DNA of 64,000 nucleotides from contig CM072511.1 in NCBI GenBank assembly GCA_036898135.1, forward strand, positions 78,971,262 to 79,035,261. The letters run 5' to 3'. Position 1 is the stretch's first letter, and each line of letters opens with the position of its first letter. Source of the stretch: Oncomelania hupensis (taxonomy: Eukaryota > Mollusca > Gastropoda > Littorinimorpha > Pomatiopsidae). Below the pieces are notes generated by a model that was not told the origin of the DNA, did no database searches, and saw only the letters and a list, made by a program, of their open reading frames with translations. A program made the translations under genes and the position numbers. Positions 34,130 to 47,480 of this stretch are shown in pieces.

Positions 34130-34800
34130 TTCATTAACAGATTTCCAGCTAGTTTGTTTAGAAGCTTTAATGCAAAGATATACTTTAATTTATAATTTAA
34201 ATTTCAGTTCACAAGCACTTTTAAACAGCTTTTAGTTCACAGCCAGTTTAGTAACAGCTTCAGACATTTTAATAAAGTTACACTAAGAACAACCAATGCA
34301 TTGTGCAGCTTCAATCAACACTTGAATCCGGTTGTTTTTAGTTAGACAGGCCACAACCAGCTTTGTAACAGCTTCAATTTAATAAGTTTGAACAGCTTAA
34401 GTTTCACAGCTAATTGTTTTAACAGCTTCAGCCCACAGCTAGGTTTTTAACAGCGTCAGTCCACAGCTAGTTTTTTTTAACAGCTTCAGTCCACAACTAG
34501 TTTTCTTTAACAGCTTCAGTCCACAGCTAGTTTTCTTTAACAGCTTCAGTCCACAGCTTGGTTTAAACAGCTTCAGCTGTGAAATAGTTTTTAACAGATT
34601 AAATTAACAGCTAGTTTCAAACAGCTTTTAGGTTCACAGCCATTTGTAACAGTATAAGTTCCCAATCATTTACAAACGCTTCACGCCACAACAAGTTTCA
34701 ACAGTTCCACTTCACAATCATCAGTTCCCAACTAGCATTTATCACCTTCAGCCCACAACTGGTTTAACACAGCTTCAGTCCATCATCAGGTTTTTTTTGT
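34130..34800 (+). repeat. Degenerate minisatellite, ~30-bp CAGCTTCAG unit
   Basis: Variants of AACAGCTTCAGTCCACAGCTAG followed by TTTT(CTTT) recur about 15-20 times. The most regular copies, about 31 bp apart, lie at 34440-34560. Outer units are increasingly diverged. Confidence 0.8.
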
Positions 34801-36309
34801 TAAAGAGTTAATGTTCGTCCCTCGCCGCAGTGGCCAAACTCTTGCATTTGCCCCCCAGTCTGTTTGAATGCAGTAGCTGTGTTAGCTCAACATTAAAACG
34901 CGCTCACAAAAAGCGATCGAAACTGTCACAGTAGCGAGAAACACACCTGTCCTGTGCCAGTTACAATTCACAGACCGCTCTAAGCTCTTCTTGCCTTGGC
35001 TCTGTATAGAAACAAGAAGCGTAAGAAAGCCTTTTTTTTAAATACAAGTATAATTATGTTTACGTTTTCATCACTAACTCTACACATAAGCTGACCTAGG
35101 TCAGTCGTCAGTCATTATAGAAAAATAACTGTTGTGAAAAGAATTCACATATCTTTGCTTCGTATAAGAGAAGAAAAAAAAGGTGCAACAGAGCTTCAAC
35201 TCAGTTTTACATTTTTCATCACTGACAAGTATACAAGATAAATAGATAAATCGTTCATAGCAGGCATTAAAAAACACTTCTTCAAAGCATTTTGATGTTA
35301 GTTTGATCTGTATGTTTGCACTCCCAACCTCGTGCAATAGTCATGCACTTCATAGTATGTCTAATAGCTGGATCCAGATCTATGGGATCTGCAAAGGAGT
35401 AAGCGTATAACAAATCATTTCTATTATCCTTCCTAGCCACAGGTTGTATAAATTAATCCTACTTCTTCCACTTTCTTCTTCTGGATTATGTGGCTATTCA
35501 GTAACGACGAAGACCTTATAACTCGATATCGTATTTGTTGGACTCAAAAGTTTAGTTCTCGACTCGGGTAGTCTGTATTTCTTACTTGTCGCTGAACGCA
35601 ACATGTTGGCATTAAAACGTTGTTTTTAGCAAAATCTTTTTTTTGTCTGTTTAAACCGAGTGCAGGTGGTTTTTACTGCTACGTTTATCACGAATAAATC
35701 CAGACCAGTAACATTATCACAGTCCTAGCTCTACAAACGTCTAATTCGTCCCACAGCAGTTCATCAATTATTTTCAGAGATCTTGTTAGCTGCACACCAT
35801 TCACGAACAAGAAAATAGTATCCAAGTCACAAACCACACAGTTCATAGAAGTTACAGACGCTAACTCGAACAAAACTATTTTTTTAAAGTCTGGTGTAAG
35901 GAACTGTTAACTTTAATACATTTCGTAAATTGAATTAAATTCTCAATAAAACAACCGTCTTCCTTGACTTATGCACTCAACCGACCTTTATCATCACCAT
36001 CATCACCATCACTATCATCAACATCCATAAGAGGAGCTCGAACAGCCTGAATGCACGTAGCTGTGGTCGACAGTTTAAAGTATAGATTAGTACACGAGAG
36101 ACGCATCTCGATTTGTAAACAAAAGTTCGTTGCACATAGATCTAATGATAAAGAAAAGGGAACATTCTTATACAACAATACCTAAAAATAAGCGACGCGA
36201 TCAACTTTTTATTTTATTTTTAAAAAGCCCCTTCTATTGTCTATCAGACAATCAAAAGTCTGAATCGAGCGAAACTATGGTCGTACACGAAATGAGTGTT
36301 TTGATAAAG
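34801..36309. other. No recognised gene
   Basis: AT-rich DNA with low repeat content. A short (CAT)-rich block lies at 35990-36025. Confidence 0.5.
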
Positions 36310-36630
36310 TGACGTTACTCTATCATTCACTTTATTTAATCTTTTTTGTATTCAAATGCTCACCCCTAGCATCCATTTTACCTAATAATCTCATGTATTT
36401 GGAAACATAATGTTTTAATTCTTTATCACTCTGTTCACTGGCTTTTTTTTTTCTTCGAAGATTTATCACCTAGTACAAGCCAATTTGCTTGCTCATCTCC
36501 TGTATTTTCAAATATAATGTCTTAATATCTATCACTACTTTAATTGACACCTTTTTCTCCAAGATCTCTCACTTACTATATACGCTAATTTGCCTATTCA
36601 TCTCCTGTATTTGGAAACTCGATGCCTTAC
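36310..36630 (+). repeat. Degenerate ~106-bp tandem repeat
   Basis: CTCATGTATTTGG, CTCCTGTATTTTC and CTCCTGTATTTGG mark unit starts at 36390, 36497 and 36602 (107 and 105 bp apart), each followed by TTTATCACT- or CTATCACT-type text. A further diverged copy seems to precede 36390. Confidence 0.7.
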
Positions 36631-37089
36631 ACACATATAACGGGCAAGCGGTATTACGTACATAAGCGAAAACTATCAGTTCTCGTTCCTGCAGTGAAAA
36701 CAATCGCACCTGAGGCGACGAATGTACCGCCCCTCTCTGACACTAACTGGCACGCGGTAGCAGGTAAAATGCGCCTCTCCTCTCTCCAAATGCTCGCTCC
36801 GCTTTCCCTGACAGTGCAGCAACAGCGAGTGTACACTAAATCTGTTGAACATAAAACAGGCAGTAGTCACAATCGTCACTCAATTGCTTTTCTCTTGATT
36901 CGCCCCGTCTTCTTTTACTGGCCCTTCTTCTATTTTGTGTTCGCACCGTTTGACTGCTATCCGAAACAGCCGCTACAAACTGATCCAGCCCCTAAGCATT
37001 AATTCTTGCTATGCTGCCTCGTGTAGTTGTGGTTGCTGCATCTTGTGGTTGTGGTTGCTCCCAGTGCAAAACGGTGGAGGTGGTGTACT
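36631..37089. other. Open reading frame of unknown meaning
   Basis: A 126-codon ATG frame at 36622-37002 starts inside the tandem repeat. It has no recognised domain, and its C-terminal third is aromatic-rich. I do not regard it as a gene without transcript support. Confidence 0.2.
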
Positions 37090-37163
<74 letters not shown>

Positions 37164-37659
37164 TAGTTTAGCGTAACATTTGTTGGTTCTGTAACAGCGA
37201 AGGTAGTAGTGGTAGTGTAATCCGAGCTAGAAAGTACCGACAACCGTCAGTGCTGTCAGTTCAATGTACACTCTTTTTTCAATTATTGACAACAAAAATA
37301 ACAAACGCGATGACTCAATTAAATTGGACATCGATAGATACAGAGCAACAACTATGAATTAATCCAAACCATTTTAACATTACTCCTCAAACATCGGTCA
37401 TTTCAATACGATTTAGGAACTTACCTAGAAAGTACAGAGACAAGTTTTGTAAGTTCAATGTAGACTGAGGGTTTGGAATTTTAATTCTGCTTTCACACTA
37501 TTAAAACTTTACCGTGTGAAGAGTAGTCACTCGCACACATATACACACACCTATTCAAATAAGAAATTCTAGAAAGTCCACTAAATTATACCAGCAGTAA
37601 TGGTAGTAGTAGTTGTAGTAGTTAGCTTACGTTTGCAGTTAGTATTTGTTGGCGCATAC

Positions 37660-37730
<71 letters not shown>

Positions 37731-37976
37731 GGGAACCTTGAAGGTTAATAACAGAAAACTAGCAGCGGTAGTTCCTTAACTAAATATGCTTCGTTGTGTA
37801 TGTGTTGTGAGGTGGAGAAAGACACGGTAACAGGCCTCCGGTCGATCAAACTCCCCCCTCTCCCACTTTCCCTCCTTTCCTACCTTTTACACCCTTAATC
37901 CCCAAACTACCCCTTACTCTTCCTGTTATTCTCTGCTTGCAACGCTTGCTTCCTCCTCCTCCTCCTCCTCCTCCTC

Positions 37977-38013
<37 letters not shown>

Positions 38014-38030
38014 CCTCTCTCTCTCTCTCG
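37090..38030. repeat. Microsatellite cluster: (TAG)n, (GA)n, (CCT)n-(CT)n
   Basis: (TAG)n at 37090-37163, (GA)n at 37663-37728, and (CCT)n then (CT)n at 37952-38030, separated by unrecognised AT-rich DNA. Confidence 0.95.
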
Positions 38031-39927
38031 TTTCTCCAGGCTATATAACCTTCTAGTTTATAATATTTGGACATACTTTGACATATTCGGGAATCAGAAC
38101 GAACCCAATGTCGGTCCGTTGCTCGCTCTATCTCAAAAACAACTCAACGGATTTTGGCCAAACTTTATAGACATTTTACCTAGTTCAGTAGCCAAGCCTT
38201 CCTTGCCATCATAGTTGCACCTCCACAAAGGCCAAGTCGCTGATGTCATATTGGTGCTAAACACGTTTTGCTACATGTAAACAATAAGAATAACAAAATC
38301 ATCAATAACAACAACGGCTACACCGATGTTATTGATTTTTTGATCATGTTTGCTGCTAAGCAGATACCTCCTTTGTTCTTTGTCAAAGATAAATTAAATT
38401 ATAGAAACATTTACATTTTTAGCTTTATCTAAACCTATTTTGATACTTATTGTGCATGCAGAAAATTCAAATAGTCCTTTCCAAACTTTCATTTTGCTTC
38501 TTTTAGGATGATAAAGCCGAGTCCTACGAAAATTACCACTTTTAAAAATGCTGGTTTCCAACTATGAGTGCTAGTGTATGGAGAAGGAAACAGAGAACAC
38601 CACATTTCAATGGCTTGCCATCTTGATCTACATTTTTGCGTTCATTTTTTTTTGAAAGACAGACTGCTGTCAGTTGTTGAATCTTTTGGATTAAACACCA
38701 GACGCAACAGAAAATACCTCTTTGCACTTCTTTTTTTATTTTGTTGTGGTTGATTCCCTTCTTTTTTCCTGCCTTAGATCATGCTTGGAGGAAGGAACGA
38801 GAAGGAAAGAAGAGGAACAAAAACTTTGGCTTGCTCGATTATCGATTGAGATTCAGTCTGTGATCTTTTAGAAAACATGGAGACAACTGTGCATCGCACC
38901 TCCGAAGTTCATTGTGCAGAATTAAAAAATAAAGGATGGGTTTGTCTAGACTTACAGATGAGTGACTGAAACATTTTAAATTAACTAATGTAGGCTCAAT
39001 CCTGTTTGACGCTCTCTTCTTAGGGAAGTCCAGATGAGCTGAATGTTATTTGATGCACGGCGCAATCATAAAGCAAAATAGTCCTGGCCTAGGCCAAAAA
39101 TAATAGTTCAACACGATGCGATTGTCGAAAGTTTGATCCCAGACTTCATTGTTTGTCTCAGGCAGTGCAGATGAGTTAGCTACCATGAGCAAAATCGGAT
39201 CGGACTGTACCGTACGACCTAACAAAGGTGCATTTGAACTTCGGCTAGTACCAGGCTAGGAGTGCAGCAGTACACTGGCACTGTACAGCACGCAACTCGA
39301 GCGAAGCAGGCTGTTCGCATAGAGATAAAGATTATGCAGCCGCTAAAGCTTGCAAGATAATTATCTCAGCGTCCGCTTCTATTAAAAGATGTGGAATACA
39401 GCGAACGTAACTTACACAGTTCGGTCACACCCAGAGTAACAGCAAATATAAAGCGTTAATTTTATTTTTAACGAAATGATACAGTAAAACAAATCAAGTT
39501 CCGATCTAATTTCCGCTAAATTAGCGTAAAACAACTGCACGTCCAGAAGACCTGGTAAAAAAAGAAAGAGAGGTGGCGGAAACGTCAACAAAGTTTGAAA
39601 AAAAAAATTTAAAATAGTTATTTTCTGAGGGAAAAAAGCAAAACATTGACAATCGTAATGTTATAAAACAGACGGTAGGTAAAAACACACACTGGATACC
39701 TTTAAGCCATGGGGATATGCACTGACGCCTTGCAAATTTACATTTAAGAATAAAACATAGAATACAATTCACAGGAGAAGTAGATTCTACAATACAATTA
39801 CTAACGTCACAATATGTCATTTAAAGCCAGTATAGGTAGGATATAACCGATTATTGTAAGGAAATCTTGATAATAACTCTTCATTTGGTATGTCAGATAA
39901 CTGATGGAGGCAGCTCATAATTGTCTG
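38031..39927. other. No recognised gene
   Basis: 38120-38180 ('AACTCAACGGATTTTGGCCA') has the wording of a common dispersed invertebrate repeat, but its family is not known to me. The rest is AT-rich and unassigned. Confidence 0.45.
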
Positions 39928-39936
39928 AACAGGTTC

Positions 39937-39940
<4 letters not shown>

Positions 39941-39967
<27 letters not shown>

Positions 39968-40490
39968 GCTTTAAGTCCAGCGGACTCTTCCGAGCCAAAT
40001 CAAGACCGGACAACCCCCGATCCGCAAAAAAGATCTGCTGAAACAACCCTAGTGGGAAAATTGAATGCCCTCCACCGGCCAGTCACTTTACAATAAAGAC
40101 ATCCCACGCAGGGGATGGCTGAGGCTTTACCCCAACTACTCGAACCCCCGGTTACAAAAACAAAATAGAATACAAACATCATTATAAATTATCAACAAAA
40201 CATATACATATAAAATGCCTATATTGCTAAATAATAACATCATAGGAAGCCCTAGTGACCACCCGGCAGAAAGCGTCCAACACTCCCAAGCTGATCCAAC
40301 AGACCTCATACACAAACAAGGAGTCTTGTCCAGGAAGAGTTTTCAAGAAAAAAGGCAGGTCATTGATCTAGCGAAGAAGAAGATAGTATAGCAGAGTGAT
40401 AGGACAGAGCAGGAATGGGAAAGAGTAAATGAGGAAGACAGCGACAGTGGGAATTTAAAGCACTAAATTTCCAGAAAGTGGGGATACTAT
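39941..40490 (-). mobile_element. Dispersed retroposon, family A, copy 2 (complete insertion)
   Basis: The 550-bp insert is flanked by the 13-bp duplication AACAGGTTCGATT (39928-39940 and 40491-40503). On the plus strand it opens with (GATT)n, so the 3' tail is (AATC)n on the minus strand. It matches copy 1 at 47-605 throughout and carries no coding frame. Target duplication plus repeat tail indicate LINE-type retroposition. It may be a 5'-truncated LINE 3' UTR or a SINE without a recognised head. Confidence 0.85.
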
Positions 40491-40503
40491 AACAGGTTCG
40501 ATT

Positions 40504-41069
<566 letters not shown>

Positions 41070-42025
41070 TGCCACTGTTTGTCAAAATATTATGGTTATA
41101 TTATATACACATAGTTTTTCATTATCATTTTAAAGCAACGAAATAAAAACACACCAATTTAATACATCTGCACTGCCATTAAAAAAAAAGAAAAAGAAAA
41201 AAAAAGGGGTGAATAATCTGCGACACTTTCCCCGATACACACACATATTCACACAAACATACACACACATACACACACACACACCGCACGCACGCCAGCC
41301 ACCTGCTCATTCTTATTCCTCTCTATGTGTCCAAACTTGTTTCCATCACCTGCGGTAATAAATCATAATTATGTAGTCGTACGAGACACGTAACAGAGGC
41401 GAATTACAACCAGGTAAAAGAGGAAAGAAGCGTTAAAGATAATACATCGTAAACCATGACTAAGGCGAACAGTTTCAAATGACATGTACATTTACCCACA
41501 GCTGGTAAGGTGATGGGGTCGGTATAAGGAGGAGGAAAAACAGCCACAGCAATAACCACACCAAAGACGCATTAGGAATAATATTTCGCAAATCTAACAT
41601 AAAGACTATTCTTTTAAAAGATATGTCCATATGTGTGTGACGTGCCCATGCGTGAGAATGGTTGTGTGATCTAAAATAACACGTATGTGAACCGACGTTA
41701 AAGTGCGTTGTTGACGTGAATTGAATTAAACCGACCTGTTCATTTACAAGCAGCTGAGAAGGGAAGAAGAAAGAAAACAACAGCAAAGCAATGGCTACTA
41801 AATGTGGACGAGATTCTGGTAGTTGGGGTCGAATTTGGGACAATATTACTCAGACACTCAGATGAAGTTCGGGTAGCTTTCTGATAGAAAGCACAGAAAC
41901 AGCAGCGCGCCGCCACGCAGTACAAGGTTCCTGCAAATGTATAAATAGTATGTCTCTGCTATTATTTCTTTTTTTTTAAACCAACTATAATTGCTTATCT
42001 TAGCTACTTTATGCACAAAGATGCC
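41070..42025. other. No recognised gene
   Basis: AT-rich DNA with CA-rich words at 41240-41285. Confidence 0.55.
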
Positions 42026-42092
42026 ATGGAACGAAAAAAGAAAAAAGAAGAAGAAGAAGAAGAAGAAGAAGAAGAAGAAGAAGAAGAAGAAG

Positions 42093-42123
<31 letters not shown>

Positions 42124-42224
42124 CATGGAACGAGAAAAGAAAGAAGAAGAAGAAGAAGAAGAAGAAGAAGAAGAAGAAGAAGAAGAAGAAGAAGAAGAAG
42201 AAGAAGAAGAAGAAGAAGAAGAAG

Positions 42225-42255
<31 letters not shown>

Positions 42256-42350
42256 CATGGAACGAGAAAAGAAAGAAGAAGAAGAAGAAGAAGAAGAAGA
42301 AGAAGAAGAAGAAGAAGAAGAAGAAGAAGAAGAAGAAGAAGAAGAAGAAG

Positions 42351-42381
<31 letters not shown>

Positions 42382-42503
42382 CATGGAACGAGAAAAGAAA
42401 GAAGAAGAAGAAGAAGAAGAAGAAGATGTCATGGAACGAGAAAAGAAAGAAGAAGAAGAAGAAGAAGAAGAAGAAGAAGAAGAAGAAGAAGAAGAAGAAG
42501 AAG

Positions 42504-42534
<31 letters not shown>

Positions 42535-42716
42535 CATGGAACGAGAAAAGAAAGAAGAAGAAGAAGAAGAAGTCATGGAACGAGAAAAGAAAGAAGAAGA
42601 AGAAGAAGAAGATGTCATGGAACGAGAAAAGAAAGACGAAGAAGAAGAAGAAGAAGAAGAAGAAGAAGAAGAAGAAGAAGAAGAAGAAGAAGAAGAAGAA
42701 GAAGAAGAAGAAGAAA
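42026..42716 (+). repeat. Long interrupted GAA array with a recurring ATGGAACGA phrase
   Basis: About 690 bp of GAA triplets are broken by ATGGAACGA followed by GAAAAGAAA (first copy AAAAAAGAAA) at 42026, 42125, 42257, 42383, 42431, 42536, 42575 and 42617. All spacings are multiples of three, so a 240-codon frame (42011-42733) stays open, reading poly-Glu with VMEREKK spacers. The frame is best explained by triplet expansion, not by coding. Confidence 0.95.
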
Positions 42717-43269
42717 CCGTTGACAATGTATAACTGCATGCTCGGATTTAATAATCACATACAGGTCGTTAACTTAGGGCTTAAACTCGACATCAACCTG
42801 AATGCGAAACCAGACCAACTGGTCAGTCAGCTACTGTCACGGTCATTGCCCAGGACCTGACCAGCTTTTCCATGACCATCAAGCCGTCACATGGGCTGTT
42901 TCATCGGATTTAGCTCTCGTAAAATAGCAATCTGTTCTTTTATAGTAAGATTCTTGGATAGTGAAGATGAACATGTTGTAGATAATGAAAGCAAGGCAGC
43001 TAACGCAGCGAGTTTCTATCAATCTCTCTCTCCATCTTTATCTTCGCTACAAACAGTAAATGTGCGTATCTGTATTAGGTACAAGCGCACCAGTAACTAA
43101 ATACAAATAATGAATATTAACAAGATCGTCTTTACCAACTACATCTAATCGTTTGTAATGTAAACTGAACGTTGCAGTTGGAACTCCGGATCTAAGGTAG
43201 CGGTGTGGGTAAAAGAAATTTGGGGAGGGTTTCTATAGTTTATTGCGAAATTAAAGCTAGTACTCAGGA
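42717..43269. other. No recognised gene
   Basis: Mixed-composition DNA directly after the GAA array, including a short CT patch near 43022. Nothing is recognised. Confidence 0.55.
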
Positions 43270-43640
43270 TTTTTATTTTATTTTATTTTTTAAGTATTTT
43301 TATTTTAACAATTTTATTATCACCAAGGTGAAATTCGGGCACTTTGTTTTTCGAAAGTACAGCAGCCCCAAGTGAAGCGCTTTACCCAAGGTACATGCTG
43401 GGTGTGTTCTTGTCACCGGCACTCACCCGTCTAGGACATGAGCGTCAGGATATTTAAAGTCCGTTATGATGGAATGTATGCGATACAGACTAGACCTCGG
43501 TTTATACTCTCATCCGAAGGAGTAGGAGACGGGAGTACAGTGGCCTTCCCAAGGATACAACACAATGCCCCGGCCTGGGCTCGAACTCGGGACCTTCAGA
43601 TCCGCAAGCCGACGCTCTAACCACTCGGCCAACGCGCGAT
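43270..43640 (-). mobile_element. tRNA-headed SINE, family B
   Basis: On the minus strand from 43640 it starts with a tRNA-like head. Box A is 'TGGCCGAGTGGTTAGAGCG', box B is 'GAGTTCGAGCCC', and a plausible anticodon arm lies between. The body matches 712-846. The 3' end is AT-rich with TAAAA repeats (43275-43300). The acceptor stem does not close, so it is not a tRNA gene. Confidence 0.8.
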
Positions 43641-46421
43641 TTGGAGGCCTGTCAACCCACTTTTGGCACCTCATTTGCTTGCATCATTTGTAAAGAATTC
43701 TGTATGACGAAAAACTCTCTGCATTTTGTGAGAATAAACCGACAAGGTCAGAATATGCTATCAATGTTATTAGAATTAAATATAATGAAAAAAGTGTCGC
43801 GTTTATCTCCCATAATTACTCGTCGTCAGCAAATTCTATCAGGGGAAACAAAATAAAATGGCCTCTTTACCACAGCAGAAGGCAGTATCTTTCGAACAAT
43901 GGCATGCTTTCAACAAATTCGGTTGATGACAACTAACAAGTCTGTTTTCTACTAAGATTTTGTGCATGTTTTATATAATAAATGTTAGAAAAAAGTGAAA
44001 GCGGGATTTTTAGGTTTCAACATCTTCGCTAATTTGTGATCGGGAATTTGCTGAACGGAAGGAGGATTTCTCTGTAGCCATCTTAGTCTACTACTTCAGA
44101 AAGGGAGACAGAAGCCGTGCAAGTTACCTTTATGCTGGCAACTCCGTGTGTTTTATTGATGCGCCGTTTCCTTTCTTCCATTGTTATTCACAAGAACAGT
44201 AGGGGGTGCACACAACTTCACTGGGTCATCCATGAAAGTAGTCAGCGTTTTGGCGTTTCTTGTATTAAATTATTTCGAAGAGACCCGCGGGGTTTGCCCA
44301 ACCAGCCGACATAATGGACGGCGGTGGGCCACCTTCAAGCTATTCACTTGTGACGAGCATTAAATTCAGTCCCCCAAACCCTCAATGGTGCCACACGCCG
44401 CAATTTAAACCTTCAGCTTTAAAAAAAACAAACAAAAAACCTCGCTAGTTGCATCCTTTGTGCCAACGAGCTAAATGGATCAGATGGCAATTAAAATATT
44501 CAAAGAAAGCAAAGGCAGCTTCGCCGTAAAAACGTTTAGGCCTCACTACACCCTATTTCTATTATTTAAAAAAAAACGAGACAGGAGGGATTTAGGGTTT
44601 TGAGATTGTTTGGGCAACAGTTGGTTACGACAAATTCAAATCAGGGTTGTAATTCATTAAAGTAATGAGTGTCGTTTAAGAACTGTAACAAGACTCCTGT
44701 ATGACTTGTACTACGTAATACGAGTAAGGAATTAAAACCACATGCAAGTAATTACGACCTTTTAACAAGTCTTACAAAACTCTGTAACTTTTGCTATGGA
44801 CAGAAATCACCGCGAAATCAAACCTGCATAATCTACATAAAACACGATCGAGAGATTAAAATTGCATATGAATGAATAGATGAGTGAATCATCACAAATA
44901 ATAATGTATTTTTACACGATGCGTCACTATCAACTGACCTCGCGGCACAATCCTCGACACTGTTGTATTTTATCCTCTATCTATCCACGTCTTGTTTTCA
45001 CCCAACCCCCTTTTCTAGGATGTCTTGAATTAACCTTCCCTGCACTCAGACTTCTACATCCTGCACAAGAGTGAGAAGAGTGGCAAAAGTGAAGCGAAAA
45101 AAAAAAGCCTAAACCTAGAGGAAAAGAAACCCAAACACAACAACAATTTGAAATAGAAATCTATCATGATCGTATCAACGCTCTCTGAAAGTGCACGACA
45201 GGAGAGCGATGGCTGGAGAAAATGAAACATAACAGAGAGATGTTCCGTCTTATCTCGGTGCAGGGTCGCCAGGGGCACAAGTTGAGAATTAGTTTGGGAT
45301 AAAGGTAGATTGCCTGGTCAGGAGGGCCAAGTGGGCACTGGGGTTTGAAAGAAAGGGGAGCAGAGCCCATGTCATAGGCCATAGTTGGAGTAAAGGGCAA
45401 GTTGGAGGACATGTCAAAACTAAAATTAAAATTTCACAAACCCACGATTAATACGATTTGTCACGTTGCTCAGAATGAAAACGGCTGAGGAAGAGAAGAT
45501 TCTGACGGTGCTAAAAGTGCGGAAAATCCGTATTTTGTTTCTCAAATGCATGAAGCAATTTGAATATGATGGCATGAAAATATGTGGCACTAAGTTTCAG
45601 TAGATCACATAAAGTAAATTATTTCAAAGAGGTTACAGTTCAAAGAGAAATTGTTTTACCGTCCACATCGTTAAACATTTAAACTGCATGTCCACCACTG
45701 TTTTTTTCCACCTACAGTAGCCCAGTTAGGATACGAAAATCATTAAGTGAATTTTCTGTCCACCATTATTTGCATCCCCAAACAACCCGTTTTGCGATCC
45801 AAATCATTCTGGGGAGGTCCATCACATCTTAATGTTCAAGGCATCCAGTTCCAGCACACGGTAATAAGAATATTGTTTTACTGTTCTCTAGGGACGTCTA
45901 TCGCGGTCCCACCTCAAGGCATCCCGTTCTGCAGTCCAAATCAACATTTTCAGTTGACTGGAGGTCTTTAAACATCACAAATCGTAACCCAGTCGTCTAC
46001 ATTGTCTACAGTTTTGCAGCCCAGATCACATTATATATATCTATGTGCCCAAATCCCAGTCCCGAGATGTCCAATAACATCCTGCAGGGAAGGTAATAAA
46101 CTGAGAGCAAGACTGGCAGTGGGACGCTGAGGATGCTCGCTAATACTGGGTACTGTTGCTCCATAGTCTGGTTTACTTGTAGCTCCCAGATCGCCTGTGA
46201 TTGCTACAGGTAAGTAGTGTAACCAAAGAGTGTAACTCTTTATGTTTCATCATTTATATATTGTACATTTGTTACTTTACCACTTCACAAATTCTAGTAG
46301 CCGCGTTTTCTTTAATTTACTTCGCAATTCAGTCTCTGTTTTGTCTCTTTTTTTTTTCTTTGCTGGTTGATCGTTGCACAGTCGATCATTAACCGATTTA
46401 TTATTTCAAGCAAACAAGTAA

Positions 46422-46424
<3 letters not shown>
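43641..46424. other. Mostly unassigned; weak tandem wording near 45.7-46.0 kb
   Basis: At 45780-46030 the words 'CCCGTTTTGCGATCCAAATC', 'CCCGTTCTGCAGTCCAAATC' and 'AGTTTTGCAGCCCAGATC' recur about 90-135 bp apart, suggesting an old tandem repeat. No gene is recognised. Confidence 0.45.

Positions 46425-46491
<67 letters not shown>
46425..46491. repeat. (CT)n microsatellite
   Basis: About 33 CT units. Confidence 0.97.
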
Positions 46492-46495
<4 letters not shown>

Positions 46496-47309
46496 CTCTC
46501 TATCATGAGGACCATGCAATGGATGTCAATGTCATATTATCATGATTAAAAATCAATTGTAATAACCAAAACCTAGAGTAACCTAGAGTACCATATCAAT
46601 AATGAAGAAGCACCATCATCATTACAGTTTCAAACAACACCATCACCACCATCTTCACCGCCACAACGATGTCGTACTGGAATAAAAGCATTAAAAAAAC
46701 ATCATAACAGAACAATGGATGAAACGTTGACAGAGAAATGGATGAATTGAAACCGATGTCAGACTGAGTGAGGAGGAAAGTACTAACAATCTTTTTTTAT
46801 ATTATTACTAATTTCATAAATTCTTACCTGAACACGGAGGAAGGTGCAAAAGAACATGAAACAAAAGAAAGAAAACATGTTCATATTAGTACACCTTATC
46901 TGTTTTGACTCTTTTGAGTGTATACATAGAGCAGGTGTTTTTTTTTAACCCTTTTTCCCCCCCAATCCACTGAGCATGCTGCCAGATTGGATATGTGCGC
47001 CATACAAGTGGACATCATCATCTTAAGGTATTGAAAAACCATTCAAAATGTCAACATAATAACCAAGAAATGATGGGAATCTTTATTTTTGTGCAAATAA
47101 TAACAGTTGTTAAAAAGAAAACAAATTTTCAATAATAATAACAACAACAACAACAACAACAGCAGCAGCAATACAAGACGCTATCACGCGCTTTTTCTTC
47201 AATGGAACTCACAGCGCGGCTATCGGAAAAGATCACTATTACAGAAGCTAGAAGAGAAATCAATTTTGATATGGGAAATTGAGATTGACTGCATCCAATA
47301 CCATTATTG
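46492..47309. other. No recognised gene; (AAC)n/(AGC)n array
   Basis: The only clear feature is an AAT/AAC/AGC triplet array at about 47132-47170. Confidence 0.6.
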
Positions 47310-47480
47310 AAGGGATGGAAAAAAAAACTGGAGTACCAGGAGAAAACCCTCGGTGTCCTGAAAAGTCTCGTAAGTCACGTAAGTTTGTCACACGCGGGGT
47401 TCGAACCCGTTGTGACCATCGGCATAGAAAACCAGCACCCTCTTGTTCCTTTGTTTTTACCAGATCACCCCACAATAATG
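47310..47480 (-). mobile_element. tRNA-derived SINE, family D, copy 1
   Basis: On the minus strand, 'GCTGGTTTTCTATGCCGATGG' followed by box B 'GGGTTCGAACCCCGCGTG' parallels the head of the copy at 49116-49375. The body includes 'GGACACCGAGGGTTTTCTCC'. Box A is not evident. Confidence 0.65.

Noticed and set aside
34130..34800. CRISPR array
   Set aside because: Units are degenerate with no constant repeat and unique spacer pattern, and the DNA is animal.
42011..42733. 240-codon poly-glutamate reading frame
   Set aside because: Explained fully by GAA triplets and in-register interruptions; no flanking coding signal.
43560..43640. Minus-strand tRNA gene
   Set aside because: tRNA-like boxes are present but no closed acceptor stem; it heads a SINE body also found at 712-846.
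44231..44363. Short signal-peptide-like frame
   Set aside because: Only about 43 residues, two cysteines, no neighbours or splice signals that support a gene.
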